Of a stretch of 64,000 nucleotides of DNA, positions 27,598-37,369 are shown in pieces. Where the stretch lies: positions 1 through 64,000 of the forward strand of contig JAOAPI010000018.1 of NCBI GenBank assembly GCA_025462865.1. Reading direction: 5' to 3'. Numbering within the stretch: the first letter of the stretch is position 1; each line of letters starts with the position of its first letter. The notes beneath the pieces are model-generated. The model saw only the letters and a list, made by a program, of their open reading frames with translations. It had not been told where the DNA came from and made no database searches. Position numbers and translations under genes: made by a program. This DNA is from Candidatus Sulfotelmatobacter sp. (GTDB taxonomy: Bacteria > Acidobacteriota > Terriglobia > Terriglobales > Acidobacteriaceae).

Positions 27598-29670
27598 TTA
27601 GACCGCCCACCACGTCAATGCCTGAGCCATCCACTGGGTAATGAACAGCCAGTAGTTCGCCAGTTTGTGCGCGGGCTTCCCGTTGGGTTCCGCGGTGTAA
27701 CTATTGTTGAAGTCGTTGCGATCGATCTGCATCGTGTGGTCTGGATCGATCTCTGCCGAAACCACCTTCGCTTTCTTCTCGTAAGTGAATTGGGTCCGGC
27801 GGCCCGTTCCGTCCCAGTGCTCGCGAACCGCTTCGCCATTGTCAAACTTGATCTCCACTACCACCGGCATCACGAAATCTTCTTTGCGCTGTATCGCGAC
27901 GTAGGAACGATAAACCGTGTTCTTGTCATCGCGGTGCGCTCTTCCCTTTCTTTCCTCGTACCAGTTCACCGGGAATGAGTCGATCTTCAGAACTTTGTAA
28001 TCCAACACTTGAGTGCCGAAGATGGCTTGATTGAAATACCAACGTAGGTCTCTGCCGGAAACCTCTTCAATCGTCTTCAGAAAATCCTCTTTCACGGGAT
28101 GTGTGAAGCGATACTTCATAAAGTAGACGTGCATCGCCTTTGCCATGGTCTCTTCGCCAATGATGCCTTCCAGCGTCAGCAGCACGCTCGCTGTCTTGCC
28201 GTAGGTGATGCCTCCGTAGGAATTGCCACTGTAGTATTCATAGGCCTTTTCAGCGATCGGATCGAGGTCGGCAACTCCGATGTAGCCCAGTCGCTGTGTC
28301 TCCCGCTCGCCCAAGGTAGCTCCCGCCAGATTTAGCATGGAGGTATTCCGCCCGAGAATCGAATCCAGAACTTTGACTTCCGTATAGCTGTTGATGCCCT
28401 CGTCCAACCAGGCATCTTCAAATTCATTAGTCGCAACCATGCCGTACCAGTACTGGTGTCCGAACTCGTGCTCTACCACGATCTCTGGCAGGTAAGCTCC
28501 CTTCGGCATGAACCAGCTCGAGTCGCCGGTAATGAATGTGGGATATTCCATTCCTCCTGCCGCCGAATCCGGCTCGGGATCGACCAGGGTGATGGTCTTG
28601 TAAGGGTAAGGTCCATACCAGCGTTCAAAATGATCCAGAGATTCTCGCAGAATTTTTTCGTGGCGCTCCACCTGGCTCCAGTGCGCGGGCTGCATTAAGA
28701 TGCGTATGCTGACCGGCCCCATCTGCCCCTGATAAACGCCATCCTCTTTTACTTTGTAGCGCGGACTCGCTGTCCATGCGAAGTCGTGTATGTCGTCCCC
28801 ATGGTAGGTCAGGGTTTTCGTACTGTCGGAGTTGCTCACTTCGCTGACCTTCACGCCGGTCGCGCCCACGATCTCGAACTGCGGTACTGTGAGCTTGACG
28901 TCGTACACTCCGAAGTCGGCGAAAAACTCGGTCATAGCGTGATATTGATGACAGTTCCAGGCTCCGTGCCACCACACGCCAACTTTCGGAAACCATTGAC
29001 CGCCTAGCACGAAGTCGCGTTTCCATCCCGAGCGCGCCTGCGTCTCGGGCATCTGGTCGTGAAACGCAATCTTGAACTGAACGTACTCACCCGGAGGGAT
29101 TGCTTTGCGCAGCTTCACATCAACTACGGTTTTGTCGTCTTTGTTGCCATCGTCCGGCTGGATGTATTGCATCTGCGCTGTCAGATCGCCCTGTCCTGCG
29201 ACTTCGAGGCTCTTAATATCTTCCGAGCCGTACTCCTTGTCCTCCCACTTGTCGTAAGTCGTATCGCGGCTACCGATAATTTTGGCTTCGCGTACCCATG
29301 TGGATTTGGGCTGAAACGCATTCTGGTAAAGATGAAACGGAAAGTGGTCGAGAGCTTGCCCCGTGAGGTTGTGATACGTCAGTGTTTCGGTGGCGTCGAT
29401 CGTGTGTTTTTGCGCGTCATAGCGCGCATCAATGTCGTAATGGACCACTCGTTGCGACAGCGGCGCCGGCGAATTGATCGCCGAGGTCGTATCCGGGATT
29501 GCCAACGCGTCAGCACTATTCGAGACGGGAGTGATGGTGGCACCGTGCGGCGCCGAAATCGACGGCACGTTCTGCGGGGAGGCCGCCCTCGCCGCATGCT
29601 CCTTAACGGCCAGGGAAATCGCGACAACTGAAACCACCGGAAGAAACACAATGATCCATCGCATCTTCAT
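27598..29670 (-). CDS. secreted M1-family metallopeptidase
   Basis: The product has 690 residues with a signal peptide (IIVFLPVVSVVAISLAVK). Residues 70-300 match the aminopeptidase N-type beta-sandwich (IDATETLTYHNLTGQ). The catalytic domain has the GxMEN-like exopeptidase loop as GGMEYP (372-377) and the zinc site H401-E402-x2-H405 with E424 (HEFGHQYW ... DEGINSY), so the metal site is intact. The change from N to Y in GGMEN is common in this acidobacterial/Bacteroidetes branch. It probably cleaves N-terminal residues from peptides in the periplasm or outside the cell. No lipobox is evident. Confidence 0.92.
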   Translation of the reverse strand: MKMRWIIVFLPVVSVVAISLAVKEHAARAASPQNVPSISAPHGATITPVSNSADALAIPDTTSAINSPAPLSQRVVHYDIDARYDAQKHTIDATETLTYHNLTGQALDHFPFHLYQNAFQPKSTWVREAKIIGSRDTTYDKWEDKEYGSEDIKSLEVAGQGDLTAQMQYIQPDDGNKDDKTVVDVKLRKAIPPGEYVQFKIAFHDQMPETQARSGWKRDFVLGGQWFPKVGVWWHGAWNCHQYHAMTEFFADFGVYDVKLTVPQFEIVGATGVKVSEVSNSDSTKTLTYHGDDIHDFAWTASPRYKVKEDGVYQGQMGPVSIRILMQPAHWSQVERHEKILRESLDHFERWYGPYPYKTITLVDPEPDSAAGGMEYPTFITGDSSWFMPKGAYLPEIVVEHEFGHQYWYGMVATNEFEDAWLDEGINSYTEVKVLDSILGRNTSMLNLAGATLGERETQRLGYIGVADLDPIAEKAYEYYSGNSYGGITYGKTASVLLTLEGIIGEETMAKAMHVYFMKYRFTHPVKEDFLKTIEEVSGRDLRWYFNQAIFGTQVLDYKVLKIDSFPVNWYEERKGRAHRDDKNTVYRSYVAIQRKEDFVMPVVVEIKFDNGEAVREHWDGTGRRTQFTYEKKAKVVSAEIDPDHTMQIDRNDFNNSYTAEPNGKPAHKLANYWLFITQWMAQALTWWAV

Positions 29671-29927
29671 TGAAACAAACCTCTAATATCGCTGTGAAAG
29701 GGATCATACCGCAGGGGGCTCGAATCCCGCCATTTGACCGCGCCTGTCAGATAGGAATACGACGGCGGGCGTAGGAAGTTCCCAATGCGGCTGTGTCAAC
29801 AACTATGAGGATCACGTAAGGCGAACGTAATCTGCTTACCAACTGCCACCCGGTTCGTCGAAACAAAGCTCGTTGCAACAAAGCTTCGTCAAGGCAACGG
29901 CTCGTCGGAACGATAGGAGGCCACTCT

Positions 29928-30392
29928 ATGTATCGCGCCACGTTGCTTCTCGTGCTGGCTAGTGCTTTTTCTTTTGGTCAGGACCACCAAGCGGCGCTCG
30001 ACCAGCACGGCGATCATGTGATGGGATTTTCGCATGAGAAAACCAGCCATCATTTCGTTCTAAACCAGGATGGCGGCCTCATTGAAGTTCGTGCCAATGA
30101 TGTCAAGGACTCGGCGAGCGTCGAACAGATTCGCAACCACTTCCAACACATTGCGCGCATGTTCGCCGACGGCGACTTCAACGCTCCCATGCTGGTCCAC
30201 AGTCAGAATGTTCCTGGCACAGCCGTCATGACCCGCCTGAAGAACGACCTGCACTGGAAGATGGACGAGATGCCACGCGGAGCGCGCATAACCATCACTG
30301 CGGACAACAATGAAGTCCTCGCAGCCGTCCACGCATTCCTGCGCTTCCAGATCTCCGACCACCAAACGGGCGATTGCACCTCCATCCGCTGA
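29928..30392 (+). CDS. exported protein of unknown function
   Basis: The product has 154 residues. ATAGGAGG upstream of the ATG supports the start. The signal peptide (LLLVLASAFSFGQ) is followed by a His-rich stretch (DHQAALDQHGDHVMGFSH) and then a compact alpha/beta domain (HHFVLNQDGGLIEVRA, IRNHFQHIARMFADGDF, GARITITADNNEVLAAVHAFL). The cluster of His residues could bind a metal, but no family was recognised. It stands alone between divergent neighbours. Confidence 0.75.
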   Translation: MYRATLLLVLASAFSFGQDHQAALDQHGDHVMGFSHEKTSHHFVLNQDGGLIEVRANDVKDSASVEQIRNHFQHIARMFADGDFNAPMLVHSQNVPGTAVMTRLKNDLHWKMDEMPRGARITITADNNEVLAAVHAFLRFQISDHQTGDCTSIR

Positions 30393-30515
30393 CCTTACAT
30401 TCCGCAATCAGACTGTTGACTTCTCTTTGAGGCGGTAGCACAATCCCATTCCACGCCGCTGCTCGGCTCGACCCTGAAGAGTATTCTCGGTGGACACATT
30501 CTAAGGAGGCGATTC

Positions 30516-30986
30516 ATGCAGACTGTCCGTCAAGGGGATCTCGAACTACTTCTGCATCCTGCCTCCCAGGAACTATTGAAGTCCAAGATTCCAGCCCGCC
30601 TGGCTTATATCTGGACCGACGGAACGCCCCGTGTGATTCCGATCTGGTTTCACTGGAACGAAAAAGAGTTCGTCATGGCGACCCCACCGAAAGCGCCGAA
30701 ACTGAAGGCTCTCAAAAACAATCCCAAAGTATCCTTCACCATTGACGACAACGTCTTTCCTCACAAGGTGCTCCTGGTCCGCGGCACTGCGCGCATGGAA
30801 AACGTCGATGGAATTGTGCCCGAATACGCCGCCGCCGCGGAACGCTACTTCGGACGTGAACAGGGTGAGGCCTGGGTAAAACACCTCAGTTCCCTGATCT
30901 CAAACATGGTCCGCATCACTATCAAGCCCGAGTGGGTCGGGCTGCTGGACTTCCAGACTCGTTTCCCGAGTGCTTTGTCATCTTGA
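30516..30986 (+). CDS. pyridoxamine 5'-phosphate oxidase-fold (FMN/F420-binding) protein
   Basis: The product has 156 residues of a split beta-barrel typical of the PNPOx-like superfamily: LAYIWTDGTPRVIPIWFHW, the cofactor-contacting KAPKLKALKNNPKVSFTID, and HKVLLVRGTARME. Members reduce or bind small molecules with FMN, heme or F420; the family cannot be narrowed from sequence. AAGGAGG lies 7 nt upstream of the ATG. Neighbouring genes give no functional hint. Confidence 0.8.
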   Translation: MQTVRQGDLELLLHPASQELLKSKIPARLAYIWTDGTPRVIPIWFHWNEKEFVMATPPKAPKLKALKNNPKVSFTIDDNVFPHKVLLVRGTARMENVDGIVPEYAAAAERYFGREQGEAWVKHLSSLISNMVRITIKPEWVGLLDFQTRFPSALSS

Positions 30987-31132
30987 TGCCTTTCTCTGAC
31001 TCGGATCCACGTTCCTTCCTTAATATTTTCATGCCGTCGTGACCTTGGCATTGTCCCCGAACTATGTCTTAACTTGCACAATTCCCTGCTTGCCGACGAT
31101 ACTGGAGTGACCTAGGAATTTCATACGACATA

Positions 31133-32644
31133 ATGAAAATTACAATTTCTCTCTCTACACCCGCTGAAGTCGAAACCGAATCGCTGGTTGCAGTTGCACT
31201 CAACCAGGCTGATCCTGCCCAAACAGAAAAGAACAAAGATGCAAAGCCACAGATCAAGCTCGCCACCGGCGATTCTGCTGTGCAATCGGTCACAGCTGAT
31301 TTGTTTGCAAGTGGCGAAGTCAGCGGCAGGCCCTTCGAAACCAACCTGCTGCACAAGCCAGCCGGATTGAAAGCCAAGCGCCTGCTCCTGATTAGCGGGG
31401 GCGCCGCTAAAAAGTTCACAGGATATGACTTGCGCCGCATCTCGGGAACCGCCGTGCGGACGTTGAAGGCGCGCGGAATCCGTAGTTTTGCTTTCGTGGC
31501 TCCGTCCGGCATTCCCGCGGAAGAAGCAGTAAGGGCAATTGTGGAAGGCGCGCTGGTCGGCAATTTTGATCCCGATTATTACCGGAGTGACCGCAAGGAT
31601 CAAAAGATTGATGCTGTCACCATCCTCACCACCGGCGATAAGGCAGCGCTCGAAAAGGCCGCAAACGAAGCGGTAGTCATCGGCGAGTCGCAGAACTTCA
31701 CGCGCGATCTGGTGAATGAGCCCTCCAACCGCATGACTCCGACGATTCTTGCGGATCGCGCCAAGAAGATGTGTCAGGAAGTGGGTCTGAAATGTGAGGT
31801 CTACGGCGCGGACAAAATCAAGGAAATGAAGATGGGCGCATTTTGGAGCGTGGCGCAAGGTTCGGACGAGCCACCCACGCTGATCGTGATGAAATATGAT
31901 CCCGCAGGCGCGCCGGAAAAACCCGTCTTAGGCCTGGTTGGGAAAGGAATAACCTTCGACACCGGTGGCATTTCGATTAAGCCGGCCGATGGCATGGAGA
32001 AAATGAAATACGACATGGCGGGCGGCGCGACCATGATCGGCGCCATGCGCGCCATCGCGTTGCTGAAGCCAAAAGTGAAGGTGATCGGCATCGTCTGCGC
32101 GACCGAAAACATGCCTTCGGGCAAAGCACAGAAACCCGGTGACGTGCAGATCGCCATGTCGGGCAAAAGCATTGAGATCATCAACACCGATGCCGAAGGC
32201 CGCCTGGTTCTGGCGGATGGCCTCTTCTACGCGCGCCAACTGGGCTGCACTCACCTGGTGGACGCCGCGACCTTGACCGGCGCGGTCGTGGTTGCTCTCG
32301 GCTATGCGAATGCCGGAGTCTTCGCCAACGACGACGCCATGTATGAGCGCTTTCACCGCGCCAATGCCGAAGCCGGCGAGAAGATGTGGCGTCTGCCCCT
32401 CGACGACGAGTACAAAGAGAACATCAAGTCGACAATCGCCGATATCGTCAACTCCGGCGGACGCTGGGGCGGCGCGATTAACGCAGCCATGTTCCTGAAA
32501 GAGTTTGCGGAGGATACACCGTGGATTCATCTCGACATCGCAGGCACCGCCTGGATGGAAGATCAAAAGCCCTGGATTGCAAAAGGCCCTTCGGGAATCG
32601 CGCTGCGCAGCCTGGTTGAGTTCGTCAAGAGTTTTGCGAGTTGA
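31133..32644 (+). CDS. pepA: leucyl aminopeptidase (M17)
   Basis: The product has 503 residues. The N-terminal third is the non-catalytic macro-like domain. The C-terminal domain bears the two-zinc active site: GLVGKGITFDTGGISIKP with the metal-binding Lys and Asp, KYDMAGGATM, and the family signature NTDAEGRLVLAD. M17 enzymes are hexameric cytosolic aminopeptidases that release N-terminal residues, often Leu; some also bind DNA as PepA. No signal peptide is present. The start lies in a region without a clear ribosome-binding site, but it agrees with the family length. Confidence 0.95.
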   Translation: MKITISLSTPAEVETESLVAVALNQADPAQTEKNKDAKPQIKLATGDSAVQSVTADLFASGEVSGRPFETNLLHKPAGLKAKRLLLISGGAAKKFTGYDLRRISGTAVRTLKARGIRSFAFVAPSGIPAEEAVRAIVEGALVGNFDPDYYRSDRKDQKIDAVTILTTGDKAALEKAANEAVVIGESQNFTRDLVNEPSNRMTPTILADRAKKMCQEVGLKCEVYGADKIKEMKMGAFWSVAQGSDEPPTLIVMKYDPAGAPEKPVLGLVGKGITFDTGGISIKPADGMEKMKYDMAGGATMIGAMRAIALLKPKVKVIGIVCATENMPSGKAQKPGDVQIAMSGKSIEIINTDAEGRLVLADGLFYARQLGCTHLVDAATLTGAVVVALGYANAGVFANDDAMYERFHRANAEAGEKMWRLPLDDEYKENIKSTIADIVNSGGRWGGAINAAMFLKEFAEDTPWIHLDIAGTAWMEDQKPWIAKGPSGIALRSLVEFVKSFAS

Positions 32645-32742
32645 ACCTGGGGCCCGCGAGTTTGATACTGCTTTGCGGATTAGGCAAAAACAGATAGCGC
32701 GAAAGCCGGGTAATTTCGTGATTCTAATTTCTCGGAGGCATT

Positions 32743-32955
32743 ATGAGAGCTTTGCTCATCATTGGTGTCATATTGCTGGTGCTCGGAGTGGTTTCATTCT
32801 TCGTGCCCTTTCCTCATTCTGAGCATCACGGTGTCAGCCTTGGCGACGCGCATGTCGGGATAACAACTCACAACGATGAGAAGGTTCCTCCAGCCGTCAG
32901 TATTGTGTTGGTTGTCGTGGGCGCAGGTTTGCTGATTGCCGGAAGAAAAAGCTAG
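32743..32955 (+). CDS. small two-helix membrane protein (DUF3185-like)
   Basis: The product has 70 residues: a first membrane helix (LLIIGVILLVLGVVSFF), a short polar, His-containing loop (HSEHHGVSLGDAHVGI), and a second helix (AVSIVLVVVGAGLLIAG). CGGAGG stands 7 nt upstream of the ATG. The layout fits the DUF3185-type small membrane proteins. Role unknown. Confidence 0.75.
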   Translation: MRALLIIGVILLVLGVVSFFVPFPHSEHHGVSLGDAHVGITTHNDEKVPPAVSIVLVVVGAGLLIAGRKS

Positions 32956-33026
32956 CCGCGAATACACAACTCAACGCGCCGGTGTGAAGTATCCGTGGGA
33001 ATCCATGTAAATCCGTGGCCGATGTT

Positions 33027-33476
33027 TTATTTTGATTTTGCCTGGTCGAATGCTTTTTCCAGATTTGTAACCAGCGGAGCTTCACTCTGCTGCAGGCCGC
33101 TACGACCCATCATGCGCCACAGATACTGATTTCGCGGCCAGCCGTGAGCGTCATAAACCGCGAGAATATCCTCTGACGGACGGCTCGTCACCATCAACAC
33201 AATGTCGGCCTGCCGTGGCTCATACACCACGATGAACTTTCCCCACTTCTGCATGGCATCCTGCACGGTGCCGATGGCTTGGCGATCTTCAGGAAGCAGA
33301 TTTGGATCGAATTGTTCGCCATCGTAACTCGTAACGTATACATAACGAGCATTCACAAGCGTTCCCGGAAATGGCGGGACACTTTGAGGCTTAGGCGGCT
33401 TCGGCGCGGCGAGGGCCATCGACGTGGCGAGAAATGCAACCAACAAACCGGCAAACCAACGTTTTAGACTTTTCAT
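33027..33476 (-). CDS. exported protein of unknown function
   Basis: The product has 149 residues with a signal peptide (FAGLLVAFLATSMALA). A Pro-rich linker leads to a domain YVYVTSYDGEQFDPNLLPED and VQDAMQKWGKFIVVYEPRQADIVLMV, which looks like an alpha/beta fold seen in many secreted acidobacterial proteins, where an 'ADi-l-v' stretch follows a helix. No enzymatic motif is visible. It is convergent with the small membrane protein gene upstream. Confidence 0.72.
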   Translation of the reverse strand: MKSLKRWFAGLLVAFLATSMALAAPKPPKPQSVPPFPGTLVNARYVYVTSYDGEQFDPNLLPEDRQAIGTVQDAMQKWGKFIVVYEPRQADIVLMVTSRPSEDILAVYDAHGWPRNQYLWRMMGRSGLQQSEAPLVTNLEKAFDQAKSK

Positions 33477-33571
33477 AGCACTCGATTCCGAGGCGTTGAC
33501 TCAAGTTGCTTGGCTAATCACTTAGATGGTCCCGGACGAGTACGCGTTGCACTTTGTGGGGCAGGTTAGGT

Positions 33572-33841
33572 TCAAGCGCCGAATCGTTCGGCCGCGCGAG
33601 CTTTCGCTTTAGCGGCTTCTTCATCTCGATTCTTAGGCGGCGCGCTAGTTTCAAGCGAATGGAGAAGGCGAGCCGAGATTGCGGCAACCTCATCCACTGC
33701 CGCCTGAAATGAGTCTTCGTTCGCTTTAGAGGGCTTATTAAAACCAGTGATTTTTCTCACGAACTGCAACGACGCAGCCCGAATTTCGTCGTCATTGACC
33801 GGCGGATCGAAGTTAAAGAGAGTTTTGATATTCCTGCACAT
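33572..33841 (-). CDS. DUF2277 family protein
   Basis: The product has 89 residues, beginning MCRNIKTLFNFDPPVNDDEI and continuing AASLQFVRKITGFNKPS, the conserved core of DUF2277, a small cytosolic family of unknown role found mostly in Actinobacteria and Acidobacteria. The C-terminus is Ala/Lys-rich helix. AGGTCTGGTGA upstream is a modest ribosome-binding site. Confidence 0.9.
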   Translation of the reverse strand: MCRNIKTLFNFDPPVNDDEIRAASLQFVRKITGFNKPSKANEDSFQAAVDEVAAISARLLHSLETSAPPKNRDEEAAKAKARAAERFGA

Positions 33842-33903
33842 TCACCAGACCTCCAATACGAACAAACTTAGTTTGCCACATCGATCTCACTTGGAAAATA
33901 GTG

Positions 33904-36156
33904 CTAGAAGAGACGTCCGATGGCGAAGTTCACTCGCGACTGTCCGGTAGGACTAACGCTGGCGGCCAACGCGATGGGGCCAACGAACGTGTCGGCAATT
34001 ACGCCGAGATTGAATGTGCCACGTACGACCACCGAACTGGGATCGTTGAATGCAGAGCCGGCCTCGTACCATCCGCCCCAGTAAATTCTTCCTCCCACAA
34101 GTTGCGGCAAGCGATAGATTTCGCGGCGGAATCCGAGCGATGAGTACGCGTAATGGTTGCCGATAAATTCCTGTGGAAGATAGGCGCCGAGACGAAACGC
34201 TCCGCCCAATTCAAACTGCTGGAATGGACCTGCGTCACCGCGAAAAGTGGTTCCACCGGATGCGACAAGAAACAGTGAAGTTTTCGGCCCCGTGGGAATA
34301 AATGTGGAGGTTTGAATATCAAGTTGCCCGATGGGATGGGCGAGGCCGGGACTCTGCAGCACCCGTGAAAGATCGGCCATGATGCGAGTGCCGCGGCTAG
34401 GGACAGCAGGACTATCCTGCCCATCCCAAATATAGCGAACCCGGAATTCGCCTGTGCTCCCGCTGACCGAAGGCAGTCCCGCGCTACCGATCAGGGGGGC
34501 GAGTTTTCCGCTGAATATCTCATAGCCAAAACGGAATTCGCTGCGGCGGCCGCCGTTGTAGCCGATATCCAAACCTCCGCCCGCCCGCTCATCCCCGAAG
34601 ACAGCAATGCGGGTCTGGCCGGAAAATGCGTTGCGCGGCAGCTTGGAAGCGAAAGCAAATGGTGCGACGAAAAGATGCGAATTGCCGAGCGGCTGGTAGA
34701 ACTCCGAGGCAGCCAGGTTGCTGGAGCCGAGCAAGAGGTCGTTGCGCCACTCGCCACCGTGATGTTGAACGTCCATGAAAGTAATGCGGGCTCCAGCGGA
34801 AAAATTGAAGGCTGCTACTCCTGAGCCGTCAACGTTGATCGCCAGATCAACGAACGGGGGTCCGTAGGATTTCTCATGCGCAGTTACTCGTAGCGCGGGC
34901 ACACCATCCTGCGTGAAGCCCTCATAACCCAGACGATCGAACTGCCCATCGCCGGCGATACGCGTGAGTTGGGTTTCAAGATTCGGTAGATTGAGCGGGC
35001 CAACCGTAACTGGTTTCAAGCGTTGTTTGATGCGGCTGTTCTGGTCGGAATCGCCGCCTTCGATCTCGACTACCTGCACTGCCTTTGCCGCGACGCGCTT
35101 ACGAGCGGAGCGTTCGCTAAGATACTGCTGCCAATCGGATTCGTCCCGGATTGCATAAGGTAATAATGCGGCGGACTGGGCGGCAGCGCTGTCGTAGCCG
35201 CGACGAATGAGAGCCGGGACCCGTTCGTAGTCATTGGCTAGAAAGGACCCCGTATCCACGGTGATAACGGCGCTGGCCAAAGCCAGGGAGCGACGCTCAT
35301 TCTGCAAAATCGTGACATCAAGCGCACGGGAAAGAACGCCGCTCAAGCTTTCTAACTGCTCTTGCCCGCCTAGGGGAACACTTAGATCCACCGCGATTAC
35401 TGCGTCGGCGTTCATTTCACGGACGACCTCAACTGGAATGTTTTCCACCATTCCGCCATCGGCCAACACCCGGCCATTGATTTCCACCGGCGTGAAAACT
35501 CCCGGAATGGCCATGCTGGCGCGCACGGCAGCGGCGAGACTTCCATCGTGCAGCACTACCCGGTCTCCGCTAAGCATATCTGTGGCCACGCATCGGAAGG
35601 GAATTGGCAAGTCGTCGAAACTTGTAATGCCTGAGTCCGGAAAAGCAATACGGTCGAGCAGGAGGCCAATGCCATGGCCTGGATTGAAGCCATTTGGGCC
35701 CTTCAGTCCATGTTTCAAGCCGAGCGCGGCATTGATCTGGTAGTTGCGGCGATCCTGTTTTCGCCGATACGAGAGCGCTGCGTAAGTGGGCTCGGGCAGC
35801 ATGGCCTCGATCCAGTCAATGCTTTCGGCAAATTTCTGTATTTCCGCCGGCGACATGCCTGAGGCGTACATCGCTGCAATAATACTGCCCATGCTGGTAC
35901 CTGCGACGCGATCCACTGGAATGTGATTCTCCTCCAGCCACTGGAGCACGCCGATTTCAGAGAGGCCAAGCGCGCCTCCTCCGCTGAGTGCAAGGCCGAT
36001 GCGGAGGCGCTGCGCAGGCCGAGACAAGTCGACAGGCGCGGATTGCTTCTGATCCGATTGCGGGTTTTGGGCCGAGATAAAAGGGCTGAACAGCGCCAGC
36101 AGCAATACGAAACCAGAATATGCTGTGCGGCGATTAGGAAGTGAAGACATGTCCAT
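33904..36156 (-). CDS. patatin-like phospholipase with outer-membrane barrel (type Vd, PlpD-like)
   Basis: The product has 750 residues. A signal peptide (FVLLLALFSPFISAQ) is followed by the patatin domain: oxyanion loop SGGGALG (58-64), nucleophile S88 in GTSMG and D233 in LADGGM, which complete the Ser-Asp dyad. After about residue 370 comes a POTRA-like segment and then a C-terminal 16-stranded Omp85/surface-antigen-type barrel (GLDIGYNGGRRSEFRFGYE, ending VNFAIGRLF). This is the layout of type Vd autotransporters such as PlpD, in which the barrel carries the lipase domain to the cell surface. The barrel here is long, so release or surface retention cannot be predicted. Confidence 0.9.
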   Translation of the reverse strand: MDMSSLPNRRTAYSGFVLLLALFSPFISAQNPQSDQKQSAPVDLSRPAQRLRIGLALSGGGALGLSEIGVLQWLEENHIPVDRVAGTSMGSIIAAMYASGMSPAEIQKFAESIDWIEAMLPEPTYAALSYRRKQDRRNYQINAALGLKHGLKGPNGFNPGHGIGLLLDRIAFPDSGITSFDDLPIPFRCVATDMLSGDRVVLHDGSLAAAVRASMAIPGVFTPVEINGRVLADGGMVENIPVEVVREMNADAVIAVDLSVPLGGQEQLESLSGVLSRALDVTILQNERRSLALASAVITVDTGSFLANDYERVPALIRRGYDSAAAQSAALLPYAIRDESDWQQYLSERSARKRVAAKAVQVVEIEGGDSDQNSRIKQRLKPVTVGPLNLPNLETQLTRIAGDGQFDRLGYEGFTQDGVPALRVTAHEKSYGPPFVDLAINVDGSGVAAFNFSAGARITFMDVQHHGGEWRNDLLLGSSNLAASEFYQPLGNSHLFVAPFAFASKLPRNAFSGQTRIAVFGDERAGGGLDIGYNGGRRSEFRFGYEIFSGKLAPLIGSAGLPSVSGSTGEFRVRYIWDGQDSPAVPSRGTRIMADLSRVLQSPGLAHPIGQLDIQTSTFIPTGPKTSLFLVASGGTTFRGDAGPFQQFELGGAFRLGAYLPQEFIGNHYAYSSLGFRREIYRLPQLVGGRIYWGGWYEAGSAFNDPSSVVVRGTFNLGVIADTFVGPIALAASVSPTGQSRVNFAIGRLF

Positions 36157-36297
36157 CCTCCTGGGCAGAGCAGGCGGAACTGGTTGGGAAAACTCACATT
36201 AGCAGGTTTTAGCGTGAATCTTGGCACAGGTGGCGAATATCCCATCGACGCAACGAGCTTCAAATGAAGACATTCGCGAGCGCACGACGCGCGATCC

Positions 36298-37314
36298 TCA
36301 GGGCTGAGAGACCTGTGTGGAGTTCTGGCGGACCTGATCCACAATTTTACGGACCGCATCAACCACAATCCCCGGGCGCTCGAGCTGAATATAATGCCCA
36401 CTTCCCTTCGCGATTACCTGCGTGCCCCGAGTCGAGAGGTGGGCCAACTCAGTCTGCATCTGTTGCCAGGCATCATTGGTGGGCTTGACGAGGTCCTCCG
36501 GAAGATCGGGCTGAGGTGTGTTTGGATCGTGCGACAGAACTGCCAGAGGCATATCGCCGAGCGAGCCAGTGCTGGCGGTTTGAGTTGCGCTCTCTGAAAT
36601 TGCTTTCAATTCCGCGACTCCTTCGCGCACGCTGTGAAGGTTGCATTCAGCAGCGCGCACCTCAACATCGTGAGCGCAAAAGCCCAGCAGGCGAGGGATT
36701 CCGAACGGCGTGACGAATTCCAGAAATTCTTCCTCGCGAATCCAGCTCGCATCCAAGTCGTTCAACGCAGGTGGAAAGCGCTTCTGCTGCTCAGGATGCG
36801 ACGCGTCGACCAGAACCATGCCGGCAATATCGTTGCGATAAAGGCTGGCGTACAGCCGAACATCGTAGCCACCCATGGAGTGACCCACGAGAATAACGGG
36901 ACTCGTGATGCCGGAGTTGCGCAAAAGTGTGTGCAACTCTTCGGCGATGAAATTACTTGTGCGGGGACGAGGACTGGAATCGCTGTAGCCGAGCCCAGCG
37001 CGATCGTAGGAACAGACGCGCGTCACCTTTGCAATCTCGGGCTGCACTTTACGCCACGAAATGTAACTGTCGCCGAGGCCAGAATCGAGAACCACCACGG
37101 GGCTTCCCTGCCCTGTGCAGTCGATGTGCATGTTGTAACCGCCAACATCGATGATCTGGCCAGGCATGGGATTGAAGCGACGGTCGCGAGTTTCTGAAAT
37201 GTTCTCGTAGAGAAATCCCGCGGTCGCGAGCAGAATTACGAGAACGAATACGGTTCGGACGATGATGCGTAGCCAAGGGTGTCCTGGCGCCGGCGAATTC
37301 GTGGTTGCTGACAT
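36298..37314 (-). CDS. membrane-anchored alpha/beta hydrolase
   Basis: The product has 338 residues with one N-terminal membrane segment (IIVRTVFVLVILLATAGFL). The alpha/beta-hydrolase core shows the oxyanion region VVVLDSGLGDSYISW, SYDRAGLGYSD, nucleophile S146 in VGHSMGG, a likely acid D170 in LVDASHPEQ and H307 in KGSGHYIQLE. The catalytic set is intact. The substrate is unknown; similar proteins include esterases and lactonases. It is transcribed toward the patatin gene, with about 140 bp between them, and might share its transcript. Confidence 0.88.
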   Translation of the reverse strand: MSATTNSPAPGHPWLRIIVRTVFVLVILLATAGFLYENISETRDRRFNPMPGQIIDVGGYNMHIDCTGQGSPVVVLDSGLGDSYISWRKVQPEIAKVTRVCSYDRAGLGYSDSSPRPRTSNFIAEELHTLLRNSGITSPVILVGHSMGGYDVRLYASLYRNDIAGMVLVDASHPEQQKRFPPALNDLDASWIREEEFLEFVTPFGIPRLLGFCAHDVEVRAAECNLHSVREGVAELKAISESATQTASTGSLGDMPLAVLSHDPNTPQPDLPEDLVKPTNDAWQQMQTELAHLSTRGTQVIAKGSGHYIQLERPGIVVDAVRKIVDQVRQNSTQVSQP

Positions 37315-37369
37315 TCTTGGTCTGACAAAAAGTGCGCCGGTGAGAATCCCGCGCCGCGCTCGCGGATTT

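Noticed and set aside
29700..29760. T-arm-like GGCTCGAATCCC
   Set aside because: No matching acceptor stem or anticodon arm lies within 80 bases upstream.
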